Origin: JAYFRL01 sp034925905
GTDB taxonomy: Bacteria > Bacillota > Clostridia > Lachnospirales > Anaerotignaceae
Reading direction: 5' to 3'
DNA length: 50,050 bases
Assembly (NCBI GenBank): GCA_034925905.1
Contig: JAYFRL010000013.1
Coordinates: forward strand, 1 to 50,050
In this document: positions 16,071 to 24,994 of the stretch, one piece after another
Position numbering within the stretch: the stretch's first letter is position 1
How the letters are laid out: each line of letters starts with the position of its first letter
Made by a program: the position numbers and the translations under genes
The notes under the pieces: generated by a model
Databases searched by the model: none
The model's input: the letters and a program-made list of their open reading frames with translations, nothing else
What the model was told of the DNA's origin: nothing

Positions 16071-17354
16071 TTATTGCTCAGATGTTTCCGCGTCAGAGGG
16101 CTTTATAAAAACTGTTATAAAGGGTGTGTCCCCTGAAATTTTTATTCCATCCGGCAAATCAAAGCTTATCGGAATTTCATATTCCCCTTCTGAAAGCTCG
16201 GAAATATCAAACGTGCCGCTAAGGGTGGCTTCGTCTATGGCGTTTAGTATATAATCCGCCCCGCTTAAACGCACTACCCCGTCTTCCGCTGTGAATTCGG
16301 CGTTCATGCCTTCTTTGAGTTCACCTGTCATAGTTATGTTTTCACCGGAATAATTTAATTCCCTTTCAACAATACGTTCTATTTTTATCGTCACTTCTAT
16401 TGCATTAACAGCGTAATCCTTAACCCAAACGCCATCAGGAAGGATATCCTCAATACTATAGCTGGCTTTAACATCATCAGAAGCATTTTCTATGTTTACA
16501 ACAGGCAAAATTATTTCATTAAGCCCGTTTAAGGTTTCCGCATCACCCATAAGATCAAGGCTCTGAGGCTCCCATAATATATCCGTAACCGTATATCCCT
16601 CAAGCGGAACTCCGGTGGCTGTAAGCTTAAGCGGCACTGTCTTGCTTAAGTTTATAGGCACTATAACATTAATATATTTTTCAGACAGGGTTACTCCATC
16701 GACAACATTGCCATTGGCGTCATACGCGTAAAGGGCTGGCCAATCATTAAAATCACTTTCAAGGTCGGTTATATCCACGGTAACTTTAACGGAATCAACT
16801 GCTGCCATAATATACTCAGGACCTGAAACCGTAACGGTTTGCGCCGAAAGCGAAGGCTCCGAAACAACATAGCCACTCTTTGCTTCGCCCGTTGTAACAA
16901 GCTGTATATCAAGGTCTTTTGAAGAAAGATTGTCTATAGTTACCGCTATGTTTTTAGGGGTTATGCTTTCTGTTTGGAAGGAGCTGCCGGAAATAGATGG
17001 CAGAGAAACCTCTATGGAAAGATTGTTTTCACCTGTAACGGCTTTTTTAAAATCTATATAAGCCTTTATTTCACTGCGTCTTTGATAAAGTTTATCTAAA
17101 GAAAGCCTCTGACCTCTTACTCTTATGTTGACGGAGATATCCTGATACTGTTCAGAAGCAACCATAACAAGACCGTTTTGTTCAAGCGAATCCAGATTTT
17201 CTTCTGTCAGGGTAACTCTAAAAGTCCGGCTTTCTATAGGATTTTCTATATTTATTACCATAAGCCAAAGGGCGACGGCAATAAAAAGAGAAAGTATCTT
17301 CCAGTTAAGGTCCTTCATGAGTATAGCCTTTAAAGCATCAAGTATTCTTCTCAT
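16071..17354 (-). CDS. cdaR: CdaR (YbbR-domain) regulator of the c-di-AMP cyclase
   Basis: The 427-aa protein has one N-terminal membrane helix (about 20-38, ILSLFIAVALWLMVI) followed by several YbbR repeats outside the membrane, as in CdaR. CdaR binds CdaA and modulates its activity. The ATG at 17354 follows AAAGGATGG and overlaps the cdaA stop by 17 bases, so the two are translationally linked. An in-frame start at 17384 would overlap cdaA further and lacks a ribosome site. Confidence 0.9.
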   Translation of the reverse strand: MRRILDALKAILMKDLNWKILSLFIAVALWLMVINIENPIESRTFRVTLTEENLDSLEQNGLVMVASEQYQDISVNIRVRGQRLSLDKLYQRRSEIKAYIDFKKAVTGENNLSIEVSLPSISGSSFQTESITPKNIAVTIDNLSSKDLDIQLVTTGEAKSGYVVSEPSLSAQTVTVSGPEYIMAAVDSVKVTVDITDLESDFNDWPALYAYDANGNVVDGVTLSEKYINVIVPINLSKTVPLKLTATGVPLEGYTVTDILWEPQSLDLMGDAETLNGLNEIILPVVNIENASDDVKASYSIEDILPDGVWVKDYAVNAIEVTIKIERIVERELNYSGENITMTGELKEGMNAEFTAEDGVVRLSGADYILNAIDEATLSGTFDISELSEGEYEIPISFDLPDGIKISGDTPFITVFIKPSDAETSEQ

Positions 17355-18204
17355 TAGACCACCATCCTTTTTTAAGGAAATCAAACTTTTTCTTTCCCGA
17401 TTTAGAGGATTGAGAAAGCATACTTCTCAATGTATCAAGGTTCAAATTCCTATATAATATTCCGCCCTTCGCAACGGAAATGGCTCCCGTTTCCTCGGAA
17501 ACAACAACAATAAGTGCATCTGAAACCTCACTTGTGCCTATAGCGGCTCTATGGCGGGTTCCAAGCTCCATGCTTATCTCACGGCTTTCCGTTAGAGGCA
17601 AAAAGCAGGTTGCAGCGGTAACCCTATTGTTGCGGATTATAACGGCTCCATCATGCAACGGGGTGTTTTTTTCAAAAATATTTATGAGAAGCTGGTTTGT
17701 AACAATTGCATCTATGGGTATTCCCGTTCTTTCATGGTCGCCCAAAGGCACGCTTTTTTCTATAACTATCAAAGCGCCAGTGCGCACTTCGGACATCTTT
17801 CCGCAGGCCTTTATAATTTCTTCCGTAACCTTCATTTCGGATTTTTCATCAGTTGTATCGGGTCTTAAAAAACCCATCAGCATATTGCCCTTTCCAAGCT
17901 GCTCAAGAGCCTTCCTAAGCTCCGGCTGAAAAACAACCAAAAGAGCGATTATTCCCACAGAAATAGTCTTTGATAAAAGCCAAAGGATAGTGTTAAGCTT
18001 AAGCACATATGAAACGGTCATAAAGCCTAAAATAACAAGTATTCCCTTAAAAAGCACCCATGCTCTCGTTTCTTTTATCCAGAATATTATTTTGTAGATT
18101 ATATAGGCAACTATGATTATATCTAAAAAATCTATAATCCTTATAGAGGGCATATTAAGTTCAAAAGTGTTTATATCGGAAAAAAACAGCTTAAGGAAGT
18201 TCAT
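17338..18204 (-). CDS. cdaA: Diadenylate cyclase CdaA
   Basis: The 288-aa protein has three N-terminal membrane helices and a DisA_N catalytic domain with both signature motifs: the DGA motif in NTPLHDGAVII and the RHR motif in GTRHRAAIG. It makes cyclic di-AMP from two ATP, a signal controlling potassium and osmolyte balance and wall homeostasis. The start follows AAGAGGTGA. It is followed by cdaR; the glmM gene often found next in line is absent here. Confidence 0.95.
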   Translation of the reverse strand: MNFLKLFFSDINTFELNMPSIRIIDFLDIIIVAYIIYKIIFWIKETRAWVLFKGILVILGFMTVSYVLKLNTILWLLSKTISVGIIALLVVFQPELRKALEQLGKGNMLMGFLRPDTTDEKSEMKVTEEIIKACGKMSEVRTGALIVIEKSVPLGDHERTGIPIDAIVTNQLLINIFEKNTPLHDGAVIIRNNRVTAATCFLPLTESREISMELGTRHRAAIGTSEVSDALIVVVSEETGAISVAKGGILYRNLNLDTLRSMLSQSSKSGKKKFDFLKKGWWSNEKNT

Positions 18205-18239
18205 GGGTTCACCTCTTTATAAAATGGATTATAAATTCA

Positions 18240-19148
18240 TCAGTTTTTTATTTTGGGTATTACTTTAACATAATAACAGTTTGATTCATCTTCAAACTTA
18301 ACCTTTGAACTGCCTTCATAATCTAAAACCATGTCAAAAAAGCCTATCGCCATAACAACGGCAAAAGAAGCTAAAATCCCAAACATAAACGGCAAAAAGC
18401 CTACTAAAACAACTCCCATAATACCAAAAATAACATGTGAAACAAAAATTGCAGCCATGCCTGCGCCTATTGATATCCCCCTGTTATAATTAACCCATAA
18501 CCTTGAGATGGCATAGGTTATAACAAGACCTACCGCAAAAGACACAGAAATAAATATAAAGCTTGAGTCTTTGGCAAGGGCTTCATTTAATATTTCATAC
18601 ATTTTTATAAGCGAATCAGGTATTGTAAGCGGTGCAAAGCTTTCTTTTGGCGCGGCATTTATAAGCTCCGGGACATAGCTAAAAAACCAGTTTAAAAAAA
18701 CACCTATTGTAACCGGCACTATGCCGGAAAGACCTATATAAAGCCCTGCAAAAACAGGGACTGCATAAGGTATTTTGAAAAAATACGCTATGAGCATGGC
18801 AGGAATCAAAAGGCTTTCTTTTGGAAAAAGCCTCACATAAAACATAAGTATTATAAAAAACACAAACCCGATAACAGCGGCAGTCTCAATGGACGCTGAA
18901 AGCGCATAAAGCACACTGGCAAGCATAAACATCGCAAAAAAACCAGTCCCTGAAACTATCATGCTTAAAACACCCATAAAAAGCGACACTGCAAAAACTT
19001 TTGCGCTGCTCATGGCATTTCCCATAACAGAAGACAGACCAAAAAAGAAGAAAAACCCTGTTAAGAATTTCAAGGCATAATTAAGATAATTTTCATATCT
19101 TTTATATAAAATTATTATTCTTTTCCTGAAAACATACAAACTGTGCAT
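18240..19148 (-). CDS. Multi-pass membrane protein of unknown function
   Basis: The 302-aa protein has about eight hydrophobic segments, a basic N-terminus (VFRKRIIILYKRYENY) and a charged cytoplasmic tail after the last helix (SSKVKFEDESNCYYVKVIPK). I do not recognise a family. It starts one base after the stop of the upstream small membrane protein and ends 35 bases before cdaA, so the order orf136-orf302-cdaA-cdaR looks like an operon. A role linked to c-di-AMP or the envelope is only guilt by association. Confidence 0.8.
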   Translation of the reverse strand: MHSLYVFRKRIIILYKRYENYLNYALKFLTGFFFFFGLSSVMGNAMSSAKVFAVSLFMGVLSMIVSGTGFFAMFMLASVLYALSASIETAAVIGFVFFIILMFYVRLFPKESLLIPAMLIAYFFKIPYAVPVFAGLYIGLSGIVPVTIGVFLNWFFSYVPELINAAPKESFAPLTIPDSLIKMYEILNEALAKDSSFIFISVSFAVGLVITYAISRLWVNYNRGISIGAGMAAIFVSHVIFGIMGVVLVGFLPFMFGILASFAVVMAIGFFDMVLDYEGSSKVKFEDESNCYYVKVIPKIKN

Positions 19149-19149
19149 T

Positions 19150-19554
19150 TTATTCTGCCCTTTCTGAAGCTTCCGGTTTTTCTTTATGGAGTATCTTCAT
19201 AAGCTCATGGTAACCTGTTAAGCGTTCCTGGCTTTCTTTATATTCTCTGCCAAAAATAAAATGTCCCAAAATGGTATAAAAAACAAGAATAACAGCAAGA
19301 GGTATTCCCCATATTTTAACATAAAGCATATAATCAAAATCCACTATTTCTATATTGCCTGAAAAAACCTTGATAATCATATAAAACATGAATATCAAAA
19401 TATAGCCTATAACTATACCTACCCTTAACGAGCTGTTTCTTTTGTATATATAATCGCTTTTAAAATTTTCATCGGCCAGCCTATCTTTTTTGCCATATTT
19501 TTCATCATATATGGCAAGGGCTGTCATTATTTTTATTTTTCTTTTTTCAGGCAT
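19150..19554 (-). CDS. Small membrane protein of unknown function
   Basis: The 134-aa protein starts MPEKRKIK, has two hydrophobic helices (about 46-66 and 84-106) and a charged C-terminus rich in Glu and Lys. The ATG at 19554 follows AAAGGATG; an in-frame TTG two codons upstream is less likely. It heads the orf302-cdaA-cdaR series. Confidence 0.75.
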   Translation of the reverse strand: MPEKRKIKIMTALAIYDEKYGKKDRLADENFKSDYIYKRNSSLRVGIVIGYILIFMFYMIIKVFSGNIEIVDFDYMLYVKIWGIPLAVILVFYTILGHFIFGREYKESQERLTGYHELMKILHKEKPEASERAE

Positions 19555-19705
19555 AAGCAATCATCCTTTAAATTGCATAAAAAAAACAAATATACACAGT
19601 AATTATATCATATTTGACGGTTTCCGTCACATAAAATATTGATATTTTTTTTTAAATTTATGTTAATAAATAACCCGGTTCTTTATTCATAAAAAATAAA
19701 AATAA

Positions 19706-19732
19706 AAAAACCCGGTTGTTTTCCGGGTTTTC
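19706..19732 (-). terminator. Terminator after lysS
   Basis: AAACCCGG pairs with CCGGGTTT around TTGTTTT. The A-rich left flank gives the T-run on the minus strand. Confidence 0.8.
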
Positions 19733-19736
19733 GCTT

Positions 19737-21248
19737 TTATTTATCAAGTGGTTTCATAGTCGGGAAAAGGATTACGTCTCTAATAGATGTTGACTCAGTA
19801 AGCAGCATAACAACTCTGTCTATCCCTATTCCAAGGCCTCCGGTCGGTGGCATGCCATATTCCAGCGCTGTGAGGAAATCTTCATCTATCATGTTGGCTT
19901 CTTCGTCTCCCGCGGCACGCATCGCTTCCTGATGCTCAAAACGCTTCCTTTGGTCTATAGGATCGTTTAATTCAGAATAGGCATTTCCATATTCGCGCCC
20001 TACTATGAAAAGCTCAAACCTTTCTGTGTAATCCGGTTTATCGGGCTTTCTTTTTGTGAGTGGCGAAATTTCAACGGGATAATCCATAATAAAGGTCGGT
20101 TGGATAAGGTTTTTCTCAACAAATTCCTCGAAGAATAAATTAACTATATCACCTTTAGCATGTCTTTCCTCAAATTCTACATGATTCTTTTTGGCAAGGG
20201 CTCTAGCTTCCTCAAGAGTTTCCACTTCGTCAAAATCTATATCCGCATATTTTTTAATGGCGTCTATCATAGTCATTCTTTCAAAGGGTTCTCCGAGATC
20301 TATTTCATGCTCTCCGCATTTAAAAACCGTTTTGCCTAAAACCTTCGAGGCAACATGGCGGAGCATGCTTTCCGTAATCTCCATCATGCCTTTATAATCC
20401 GTAAAAGCTTCATAAATTTCTATGAGAGTGAATTCCGGGTTGTGCCTTATCGAGACGCCTTCGTTCCTAAATACCCTGCCTATTTCATAAACCTTTTCAA
20501 ATCCGCCTACTATAAGCCTCTTAAGCGGCAATTCAAGAGCTATCCTCAAATACATATCCAAATCCAAAGCATTATGATGCGTCATAAAAGGGCGCGCAGA
20601 AGCACCTCCGTATATCGTTTGCAAAACGGGAGTTTCAACTTCTATATAGCCTCTATTTTCAAGAAAATTCCTTATCTCGGAAATTATTTTGCTTCTTTTA
20701 AAAAATGTGTCTTTAACCTCAGGGTTAACTATGAGGTCAAGATACCTCTGACGGTATCTTGTTTCCTGGTCTTTAAGCCCATGGAATTTTTCCGGGAGCA
20801 CCTGAAGGCTCTTTGAAAGCAGCTTAATCTCATAAGCCTTAACGGATATTTCACCTTTATGCGTTATGAAAACAACGCCCTTAATGCCTATAATATCACC
20901 TATATCAAATTTCTTAAAATCGGCATAGATTTCCTCGCCAACGTCATCCTTGCGCACATAGGCTTGGATTTTTCCGTTTCTGTCGTATATATCGCAAAAG
21001 GAGGCCTTGCCCATAACTCTTTTTGTCATAAGGCGTCCGGCTATTGTAACCTCGGCTCCTTCAAGAGTTTCAAATTTTTCTATTATTTCGTTGCTGTGTT
21101 TATCAACGGGATATTCAACAATTTTAAAAGGGTCTTTCCCTTCGGCCTGGAGAAAAGCAAGTTTTTCTCTTTTTATCTTTATAAGTTCGCCTATCTCTTC
21201 TTCCGAAACAACGGCTTCGTTTTGTTCCTCATTTGTAATGTCGGACAA
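19737..21248 (-). CDS. lysS: Lysyl-tRNA synthetase, class II
   Basis: The 503-aa protein has an N-terminal OB-fold anticodon-binding domain (about 60-150) and the class II core. Motif 2 appears as VFRNEGVSIRHNPEFTLIE (near 260-280) and motif 3 as GGLGIGIDRVVML (near 475-487). It charges tRNA-Lys. It follows greA by 13 bases, a very common pairing in Firmicutes. No T-box is seen upstream. Confidence 0.97.
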   Translation of the reverse strand: MSDITNEEQNEAVVSEEEIGELIKIKREKLAFLQAEGKDPFKIVEYPVDKHSNEIIEKFETLEGAEVTIAGRLMTKRVMGKASFCDIYDRNGKIQAYVRKDDVGEEIYADFKKFDIGDIIGIKGVVFITHKGEISVKAYEIKLLSKSLQVLPEKFHGLKDQETRYRQRYLDLIVNPEVKDTFFKRSKIISEIRNFLENRGYIEVETPVLQTIYGGASARPFMTHHNALDLDMYLRIALELPLKRLIVGGFEKVYEIGRVFRNEGVSIRHNPEFTLIEIYEAFTDYKGMMEITESMLRHVASKVLGKTVFKCGEHEIDLGEPFERMTMIDAIKKYADIDFDEVETLEEARALAKKNHVEFEERHAKGDIVNLFFEEFVEKNLIQPTFIMDYPVEISPLTKRKPDKPDYTERFELFIVGREYGNAYSELNDPIDQRKRFEHQEAMRAAGDEEANMIDEDFLTALEYGMPPTGGLGIGIDRVVMLLTESTSIRDVILFPTMKPLDK

Positions 21249-21261
21249 TCTTAAACCCTCC

Positions 21262-21738
21262 TCATTTGTTTATAGCAAGTATTTTAAACAAAGTATTCCC
21301 CGCAGGTGTTTCTATTGTAACGGTTTCGCCTATTCCATGGTTCAAAAGGCCCTTGCCAACAGGCGATTCGTTTGATATACGGCCTTGCATAGGATTTGCC
21401 TCTGCCGAGCCTACTATGGCATATTCAACTTCTTCGTTAAATTCAATATCCAAAACCTTAACCTTGTTTCCAACGCTTACCAACTCTGAGCTTACACTTT
21501 CTTCATCTATAACCTCTGCATTTCTAAGCATCTTTTCAAGCGAAACTATACGGGTTTCAATTCCAGCCTGTTCTTCCTTGGCTGAATCATATTCCGCATT
21601 TTCAGACAAATCTCCTTGCCCCCTGGCTTCTTTGATTTTTTCAGCAACTTCTTTTCTTCTTACGGTTTTTAATTCTTCAAGTTCTTCTTCCATTTTCTTG
21701 AGACCTGAATATGTCAGTACAACCTTCTTATCGGACAT
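21262..21738 (-). CDS. greA: Transcription elongation factor GreA
   Basis: The 158-aa protein has the N-terminal coiled coil, with the acidic tip in the QGDLSENAEYDSAKEEQ segment (about 41-57). A C-terminal FKBP-like domain follows, with the conserved GKGLLNHGIGETVTIETP. GreA rescues backtracked RNA polymerase by stimulating transcript cleavage. A ribosome site AAGGAGTTG precedes the start. It is cotranscribed with lysS. Confidence 0.96.
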   Translation of the reverse strand: MSDKKVVLTYSGLKKMEEELEELKTVRRKEVAEKIKEARGQGDLSENAEYDSAKEEQAGIETRIVSLEKMLRNAEVIDEESVSSELVSVGNKVKVLDIEFNEEVEYAIVGSAEANPMQGRISNESPVGKGLLNHGIGETVTIETPAGNTLFKILAINK

Positions 21739-21773
21739 TGGAACAACTCCTTCTAGTTCTTTTAGTTATTATA

Positions 21774-21810
21774 AAAACACTCTGTGGCCTATTTTGCCAA
21801 AGAGTGTTGC
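21774..21810. terminator. Hairpin upstream of greA
   Basis: ACACTCT and AGAGTGT, with inner TGGC/GCCA, form a stem flanked by A-runs on one side and TTTTTT on the other. It would end transcripts from the unknown gene at 21877-22782, making greA-lysS a separate unit or one controlled by readthrough. Confidence 0.6.
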
Positions 21811-21876
21811 AATTTTTTAGACGTTAAGATTATACACACAAAGCCCGTAGTTGTCAACCCCAACTTGAGTTCGGCT

Positions 21877-22782
21877 TTATCCCAGAAAGCCGCACGAGGT
21901 TATTTTAATGTCAAACGCATTAAAAAAATCCAGAATATAAAGAGCGCGGCTCCTGTCATATTCATTGTTTAAAAACCTGGAAAATTCCGCAAACTGCGAA
22001 TAAGCATAAGCTTCAAAAAGTTCTTTGCCATACGTTTTGCCAGAAATAAGCATATTAAACGAGTCTATAAAAAACATATCGCTCCTTTTTAAAGACAATT
22101 TTTTGGCATGACTTTTATTTTTTCCAAGCTCTATATATGAAGAACCTTTTTTAAATATATTCTGAAAAGGCATGCCGGTATTTATTATGACGTCCGCCCC
22201 TCTTATGGCTGAGTTCTTTTTTTCGGAAAATATGTTCATATTAAGCCCTACGTCATTTTCTATCTCTTCCGCCAACTCAAAAAAAGTATTTTCATTATCA
22301 GTGTATACAGACAAAAAATTCACCCCTGAATAAAGTGAATCTATAACAAGCTTTGTCAGAAAATCCGATTTACCCATAATAAGTATTTCGGCATCTTTAA
22401 GGCTTTTGCCCCTATCTTTAAGTATTTTTTTTATAACAGGCAAAATGAAAATTGCCATTATTGCCCTGCCTTCAGATATTCTTAAGCCTATATCAAAATC
22501 TATACCCGGAGCAACCACAATACCCACGTCTTTTTCTTTAAGAAAGTCCGCCGTGCGCGTTATTATTTTTTTGCAATCATACCTCCTTTTATTCAGGTCA
22601 TTTTTTGACAACGGCAGCGTCACCGTATAGCCAAGACCGCCGTTTATTTCTATCTCTTCATATTTGCACGGGCATTTTTGACGTATATATATATCCTTAA
22701 GCGTATCGGGCAGACGTTTTATAAACCTGCCTTCCAGTATATCATAAGGGTCTTTGGAATATCTGAGCTCTGCAAATTTCAT
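21877..22782 (-). CDS. Unknown protein with Rossmann-like segment
   Basis: The 301-aa protein shows an early CPCKYEEIEINGGLGYT stretch, then a region resembling a nucleotide-binding fold: DAEILIMGKSDFLTKLVIDS, then a strand with acidic end (FLSVYTDN), later GADVIINTG. This pattern recalls shikimate-dehydrogenase-like or acyl-ACP-reductase-like folds, but the glycine loop is incomplete and I assign no function. The ATG at 22782 is preceded at a distance by AAGG; in-frame GTG codons lie just upstream. It sits within the dus-greA-lysS series. Confidence 0.75.
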   Translation of the reverse strand: MKFAELRYSKDPYDILEGRFIKRLPDTLKDIYIRQKCPCKYEEIEINGGLGYTVTLPLSKNDLNKRRYDCKKIITRTADFLKEKDVGIVVAPGIDFDIGLRISEGRAIMAIFILPVIKKILKDRGKSLKDAEILIMGKSDFLTKLVIDSLYSGVNFLSVYTDNENTFFELAEEIENDVGLNMNIFSEKKNSAIRGADVIINTGMPFQNIFKKGSSYIELGKNKSHAKKLSLKRSDMFFIDSFNMLISGKTYGKELFEAYAYSQFAEFSRFLNNEYDRSRALYILDFFNAFDIKITSCGFLG

Positions 22783-22860
22783 ATTCACCACGCCTTAAAC
22801 ACAATTAATAATAGTTATGTTTTAAAACGTATTTTTATGACGTTTTCAAGCTTCTCCATA

Positions 22861-23826
22861 TTATTTGGCAAGCTCTTTTAATATATTTTTAAGCTCATCA
22901 AGCGTATTTGCCGAATTTATAAGCGCTCTTGCCTTTGACGCACCGTTTATCCCTTTTGTATACCAGGCCATATGCTTCCTCATTTCCATTAAGCCTATAT
23001 ATTCGCCTTTATATGAGATAAGCATTTCGGCATGCCTTATAGCCATGTCTATCTTTTCCTTCGGAGACGGAAATGGCAAAAGCTCTCCCGTTTCAAGGTA
23101 GGCGTTTATCCTTTTAAATATCCATGGGTCTCCGCAGGCCCCGCGCGCAACCATTATTGCATCACAGCCCGTATAATCAAGAAGCTCTTTGGCCGATTCA
23201 GGAGAAAAAACATCCCCATTGCCTATAATGGGAATTGAAACTGCTTCCTTAACCTTTTTTATTATATTCCAATCGGCTTTCCCGCCGTAATATTCTTCCC
23301 TTGTCCTGCCGTGGATGGCTATTGCGACGGCTCCGTTTGCTTCGGCTTCCTTTGCAACTTCAACGGCGTTTATGCTGCTTTCATCAAAGCCCTTCCTTAT
23401 TTTTATCGTAACGGGCTTCCCCTGCGCGCCTGAAACGGCGGCAACTATTTCGCCTATAAGCTTAGGGTTTTTAAGAAGCGCGCTTCCTTCGCCGTTTTTA
23501 ACTATTTTAGGCGCGGGACAGCCCATGTTTATATCTATTATATCAAAAGGATAGTCCTCCAGCCTTTTTGCCATCTCCGCAAGCAAACCGGGTCCACTCC
23601 CGAAAAGCTGAATAGCGCAGGGACGCTCTGACTCATTTGTTTCAAGCAGCATCTTTGTGTTTTTGCTGTCGTAAAAAATGCCCTTTGCGCTGACCATCTC
23701 CGAATAAACAAGGCCGCAGCCCATTTCCTTGGCTATGATCCTGAAGGGCAAATCCGTTATCCCTGCCATTGGGGCAAGAAAAACATTGTTTTTTATTTCA
23801 ACATTACCTATTTTCATAGTATGCAT
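22861..23826 (-). CDS. dusB: tRNA-dihydrouridine synthase (DusB type)
   Basis: The 321-aa flavoenzyme has the TIM-barrel start FLAPMAGITDLPFR, the catalytic Cys in DINMGCPAPK near residue 101 with KNGEGSALL following, and the FMN-phosphate region IAIHGRTREEYYGG and GNGDVFSP. It reduces uridines in tRNA D-loops. The start may be 23826 or 23817; both overlap the coaX 3' end, implying coupled translation in the order coaX-dus. Confidence 0.93.
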   Translation of the reverse strand: MHTMKIGNVEIKNNVFLAPMAGITDLPFRIIAKEMGCGLVYSEMVSAKGIFYDSKNTKMLLETNESERPCAIQLFGSGPGLLAEMAKRLEDYPFDIIDINMGCPAPKIVKNGEGSALLKNPKLIGEIVAAVSGAQGKPVTIKIRKGFDESSINAVEVAKEAEANGAVAIAIHGRTREEYYGGKADWNIIKKVKEAVSIPIIGNGDVFSPESAKELLDYTGCDAIMVARGACGDPWIFKRINAYLETGELLPFPSPKEKIDMAIRHAEMLISYKGEYIGLMEMRKHMAWYTKGINGASKARALINSANTLDELKNILKELAK

Positions 23827-24607
23827 CTTTCTTTTGATTCCTTTTGTTTTTATTGAATATTATCATAAGCCCTTTAAGCGTAAGCACAGGATCCAAAACA
23901 TCAAACATGTCCTCGGCTTCGTCAAGAATCCGGGCTAACCCGCCTGTTGCCACAACCTTAAAGCTTCGCTCCGGCATAGCTTTTTTGATTTTATCTATTA
24001 TATACACCGTTTCACCCACATGTCCGAAAAGGATGCCTGCCTGAAGGCTGTTTATAGTGTTTTTGACGATTATGCTGCCCGGGTTTTTGATTTCAACCTT
24101 GGGTATCTGCGCGGCGCTTGAAAAAAGCGCGTCTGCGCAAACCTGTATGCCTGGAGCGGTTATCCCGGTTAAAAATTCTCCGTTTAAGCTAACAACGTCA
24201 AATGTTGTGGCTGTTCCGTAATCTATAACTATTATGTCGCCGCCGTAAAGCTCATGCGCGGCAACCATATTCACTATCCTGTCTGCGCCAAGCTCTTTCG
24301 GGTTATCCATTTTAAGGTTTATCCCCGTTTTAAGCCCGGCTTCAACTATCATAGGCTCTATTTTAAAATATTTCCTTATACCATGAACCAAAGAATACAT
24401 AATATTGGGAACAACAGATGAAATTATGGCATCAGTCACCAGGGACGCGCTTAAATCAGAGTTATCGAACAGCGAATGTATAAACATGCCGACTTCATCG
24501 GCAGTTCTTGAGTTTGTGGTTGTCATGCGCCAGGTTGCCAGAAGGCGTTCGTCTTCGTATACTCCCAAAACAATATTGGTGTTGCCTACATCTATAGCCA
24601 AAAGCAT
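23804..24607 (-). CDS. coaX: Type III pantothenate kinase
   Basis: The 267-aa protein begins MLLAIDVGNTN, the phosphate-1 motif of the acetate-kinase-like fold. GADRIVNMVAAHELYG, VIDYGTATTFDVV and GITAPGIQ follow in order. It phosphorylates pantothenate, the first step to coenzyme A, needs a monovalent cation and is not feedback inhibited by CoA. The ATG at 24607 follows GGGAGTG. The coaX-dus-greA-lysS order is typical of Firmicutes. Confidence 0.95.
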   Translation of the reverse strand: MLLAIDVGNTNIVLGVYEDERLLATWRMTTTNSRTADEVGMFIHSLFDNSDLSASLVTDAIISSVVPNIMYSLVHGIRKYFKIEPMIVEAGLKTGINLKMDNPKELGADRIVNMVAAHELYGGDIIVIDYGTATTFDVVSLNGEFLTGITAPGIQVCADALFSSAAQIPKVEIKNPGSIIVKNTINSLQAGILFGHVGETVYIIDKIKKAMPERSFKVVATGGLARILDEAEDMFDVLDPVLTLKGLMIIFNKNKRNQKKDAYYENR

Positions 24608-24648
24608 GAATATCACTCCCTTTATATTCTTTTAAATTATATGGTATT

Positions 24649-24969
24649 TTAAAGCTTTCCGTCCTTAAATATAATATACCAAAGTTTCAAGGCTTTTAGA
24701 AGTTCGGCTTTGTCACGCCTTATTTCTGACATAACATATTCGGCGCCTATATCGTCCGCCTGGGCAAAATTTTCCTCGGGCAATATCTCAAAATATATTT
24801 CGCCGTCTGCGTTAAATCCCATTAAAAAAACAGACATAAGCCTTTCGGCGGATAAAACGCAAAGAGATTTTATTTCTTTTTTAACAGGCTCGGGAAGGGA
24901 GCTAAATTTATTGTCCATAAAAAATTTTCTGTTTGAATATGAAGCGCCGGCAAGCACGGTTTTTTCCAT
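24649..24969 (-). CDS. DUF6145 family protein
   Basis: The 106-aa protein starts MEKTVLAGASYSNRKFF and ends with a helix LLKALKLWYIIFKDGK. That matches the small DUF6145 proteins of Lachnospiraceae as I remember them (start with a strand and NRKYY-like block, C-terminal LLEALxxYYxxF). There are no membrane segments. The ATG at 24969 follows AAGGGTTG. It lies between argF and coaX, 25 bases from the argF stop. Function is unknown. Confidence 0.7.
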   Translation of the reverse strand: MEKTVLAGASYSNRKFFMDNKFSSLPEPVKKEIKSLCVLSAERLMSVFLMGFNADGEIYFEILPEENFAQADDIGAEYVMSEIRRDKAELLKALKLWYIIFKDGKL

Positions 24970-24994
24970 AATAAAATCAACCCTTAAACTTTTT

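Noticed and set aside
21249..21261. T-box leader for lysS
   Set aside because: Only 13 bases separate greA and lysS, and no T-box consensus is present upstream of greA.
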